Assembly: GCA_913009475.1 (NCBI GenBank)
Contig: CAJVYJ010000112.1
Coordinates: 1-6,378, forward strand
DNA: 6,378 bases
Direction: 5' to 3'
DNA from: an uncultured Actinomycetes bacterium
GTDB lineage: Bacteria; Actinomycetota; Aquicultoria; CAJVYJ01
Shown here one piece after another: positions 4,865 through 6,378 of the stretch (position 1 is the first letter of the stretch; every line of letters begins with the position of its first letter). The translations under genes and the position numbers were made by a program. Below the pieces are notes generated by a model, which did no database searches, was not told the origin of the DNA, and saw nothing but the letters and a program-made list of their open reading frames with translations.

Positions 4865-6215
4865 AAAAATACTCTTCGCCGGCGGCACCATCGCGCTTAT
4901 CCTAATAGTCGCCTTTATTTGGCTGCGAACCAAGCCCAGGTCCAACCAACAAGCTACCGGCCGAATAATAAAAGTATCCAGAGGCACCGTTAAACCCAAT
5001 TTGACCACGACCGGAGAGATCTCATCGGCCAACGAAGTTAAGATTACTCCGGAAGTCAGTGGAACCTTAAAAGAATTGAATGTAGCTGTCGGTGACAGAG
5101 TAACCAAAAATCAAACATTGGCTAAGATAGACGCGACCCAGGCCCAACAACAATTTGACAGCGCTTACTCCAGTTTAGTTAGCGCCAAATTGAAAAGGTC
5201 CCAGATAAAAGCCGGGGACCAGGCCGCCATCGACCAAGCTCAGCAAAGTGTAAACAGCGCTTCCCGGTCGCTCCAATCCGCTCAAGCGGATTTAAATAAC
5301 TTAAAAAATCTTTATCCGCTGCCAAGCGACGCGCAGCAACAACAGCTCGACGCGGCCCAGGACGCTGTCGATAGAGCCAACGACACCTACCAGTTATCTC
5401 TAATTGCCTTACGCTCTAAACAGCAAACATACAATTACGATTTGCAGATTCAAAATGAACAAGTCCATCAGGCACAATTAAATATTAATTCCGCTCAAGC
5501 CGCACTCGATGATGCTACCATAACTTCACCGATAGACGGGCAAATTATCGCGATTACAGCCGCTGTCGGCGATCAAGTCGGCAGCAACGGACAAAGCGGT
5601 CAATCCGACGGCTCGAACGGTGGTCAATCCACCGCGGTCACTTCATCTGCAAACGGCTATCTTTTTTGGATAGCCGATCTGAATAAACTTCAAGTAAAAG
5701 CAACTATCGACCAGGCCGATATACCTAAACTGTCAGTGGGACAAGGAGCTGAGATAACCTTAGATGCCCTATCTGATAAAAGTTTTAACGGCAGTGTCAG
5801 TTCAATTGATCCGGCGGCGCAGACAAATAACAATGTAACCACATACAACGCTTATGTCTCGCTCGATACCACTGATTCCGCCATCAGATTGGGAATGAGC
5901 GCCAATTTAAAGATCGACCTGGGTGAAAAAGACAACGCTCTCATCGTCCCCAATATCGCCGTTAGCGCCAGAGCAGGCGGTAAAACAGTCAAAAAAATAA
6001 TTGATGGTCAGCCGGTATCAGCCAAGGTTGTCACTGGTTTGTCCGACGATGAAAATACCGAAATTATCAGCGGCTTAAGTGTGGGAGATTCAATCTCTCT
6101 GGCGGTGTTTTCCGCTCAAGGCAGTTCTAATAATCCCAGTCAAAGATTTGGCGGTAACCCATTCGGTAGCCGGGGTGGAGGTGCGGCACGGCGGTTTAGC
6201 GGTGGCAGACGTTGA
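4848..6215 (+). CDS. MacA/HlyD-type periplasmic adaptor subunit of an ABC exporter
   Basis: This adaptor (membrane fusion) protein would work with the ABC ATPase and a permease to export a substrate. From ATG 4848 (AAGGA just upstream, overlapping the previous gene by 17 nt) it has 455 residues. Regions in order: membrane anchor (about 8-26); first lipoyl half (about 45-95, ITPEVSGTLKELNVAVGDRV); long Gln/Ala-rich coiled-coil hairpin (about 97-222) turning near LYPLPSDAQ; second lipoyl half from TSPIDG (226-231); a Gly/Ser/Gln-rich insert (GQSGQSDGSNGG); beta-barrel (WIADLNKLQVKATIDQADI onward); membrane-proximal domain; and a Gly/Arg-rich tail. I see no R-L-S type tip motif of the kind used to dock TolC, so a monoderm-type exporter is plausible. 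An in-frame ATG at 4803 would add 15 residues including RRR but lacks a good SD. The substrate is unknown. Confidence 0.9.
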   Translation: MKLKNKKILFAGGTIALILIVAFIWLRTKPRSNQQATGRIIKVSRGTVKPNLTTTGEISSANEVKITPEVSGTLKELNVAVGDRVTKNQTLAKIDATQAQQQFDSAYSSLVSAKLKRSQIKAGDQAAIDQAQQSVNSASRSLQSAQADLNNLKNLYPLPSDAQQQQLDAAQDAVDRANDTYQLSLIALRSKQQTYNYDLQIQNEQVHQAQLNINSAQAALDDATITSPIDGQIIAITAAVGDQVGSNGQSGQSDGSNGGQSTAVTSSANGYLFWIADLNKLQVKATIDQADIPKLSVGQGAEITLDALSDKSFNGSVSSIDPAAQTNNNVTTYNAYVSLDTTDSAIRLGMSANLKIDLGEKDNALIVPNIAVSARAGGKTVKKIIDGQPVSAKVVTGLSDDENTEIISGLSVGDSISLAVFSAQGSSNNPSQRFGGNPFGSRGGGAARRFSGGRR

Positions 6216-6245
6216 CGTGATTAAAATCAACAAAGGAACTTATAA

Positions 6246-6332
6246 ATGCTGATAAAGTTGGATAATCTGTCTAAAATATATAGCCTTGGTGAGTTGGAAG
6301 TCAGAGCGATCGATAAGATCGATCTTGAGATT
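6246..6332 (+). CDS. ABC transporter ATP-binding protein, MacB/LolD type (5' fragment)
   Basis: Only the first 29 codons are present before the adapter. The residues LDNLSKIYSLGELEVRAID and then KIDLEI match the first strands of MacB/LolD-type ATPases, including the A-loop tyrosine (Tyr12) and the LGxxEVxAL pattern. Walker A would follow about ten residues later and is cut off. AAGGA (6233-6237) lies 8 nt upstream and the gap to the adaptor stop is 30 nt, so it is in the same operon. The truncation is technical. The frame happens to continue into adapter bases and stops at a TGA at 6369-6371, producing a false complete 41-residue ORF. Confidence 0.88.
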
Positions 6333-6378
6333 AGATCGGAAGAGCACACGTCTGAACTCCAGTCACACTGATATATCT
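6333..6378 (+). other. Illumina TruSeq indexed adapter remnant
   Basis: From AGATCGGAAGAGC onward the sequence matches the TruSeq read-2 side adapter through AGTCAC (6366). An index that reads ACTGATAT (6367-6374) and the first bases of the following constant part come next. It resembles TruSeq index 25 from memory. This is not genomic sequence. Confidence 0.97.

Noticed and set aside
6213..6224. Possible UGA-as-glycine code (as in Gracilibacteria/SR1): the adaptor would end four residues later
   Set aside because: No other gene here contains an in-frame TGA despite many glycine codons, so the standard code is simpler.
6235..6241. GGAACTT, an exact ECF -35-like string before the ABC gene
   Set aside because: No GTC-type -10 lies at the required 15-17 bp, and the string overlaps the Shine-Dalgarno of the ABC gene.
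6308..6324. Perfect palindrome GATCGAT-AAG-ATCGATC
   Set aside because: It falls in conserved ABC coding sequence and arises from the codons for Ile-Asp-Lys-Ile-Asp.
43..6332. CRISPR arrays, tRNA, rRNA, riboswitches, strong terminators
   Set aside because: I saw no regularly spaced repeats, cloverleaf, conserved aptamer or GC-rich hairpin followed by a T-run.

Overview
The window is a 6.3 kb bacterial genome fragment enclosed by sequencing-library adapter. Positions 1-42 match the Illumina TruSeq universal adapter and 6333-6378 match the indexed TruSeq adapter, so biological sequence runs only from 43 to about 6332 and both ends are artificial cuts. Base composition is moderate, the standard genetic code fits, and all genes are intact except the last. 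The source is probably an uncultured bacterium. Three traits fit a Patescibacteria (CPR) or other monoderm lineage: a lipoprotein PstS, a MacA-like adaptor with no visible TolC-docking motif, and a small membrane protein with a DUF5666-like domain next to the adaptor. That placement is inference at roughly even odds.

Left part (43-3248): a phosphate-response locus. pstS, the phosphate-binding lipoprotein, reads leftward. A PhoB/PhoP-type response regulator and a PhoR-type histidine kinase read rightward as an overlapping pair. The 397-bp divergent spacer holds four hexamers at exact 11-bp steps in front of pstS, which look like a PhoB/PhoP binding array. It also holds a cluster of palindromes, including a REPIN-like pair of inverted 28-nt elements. 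The kinase starts directly with a PAS-like region and has no membrane segment.

Right part (3249-6332): an apparent operon reading rightward. It encodes an ECF-type sigma factor, a two-TM protein in the anti-sigma position, a one-TM protein with an Arg/Gly/Phe-rich linker and a DUF5666-like beta domain, a MacA/HlyD-type adaptor, and the first 29 codons of a MacB/LolD-type ABC ATPase. The gene order suggests a membrane-signal-controlled export system. The cue and substrate cannot be read from the sequence.

The two rightward transcription units share an unusual start. The response regulator and the sigma factor both lack a Shine-Dalgarno sequence and both have a good -10 hexamer ending exactly 7 nt before the ATG, so both mRNAs are predicted to be leaderless. 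By contrast, pstS, the adaptor and the ABC ATPase have recognisable Shine-Dalgarno sequences.
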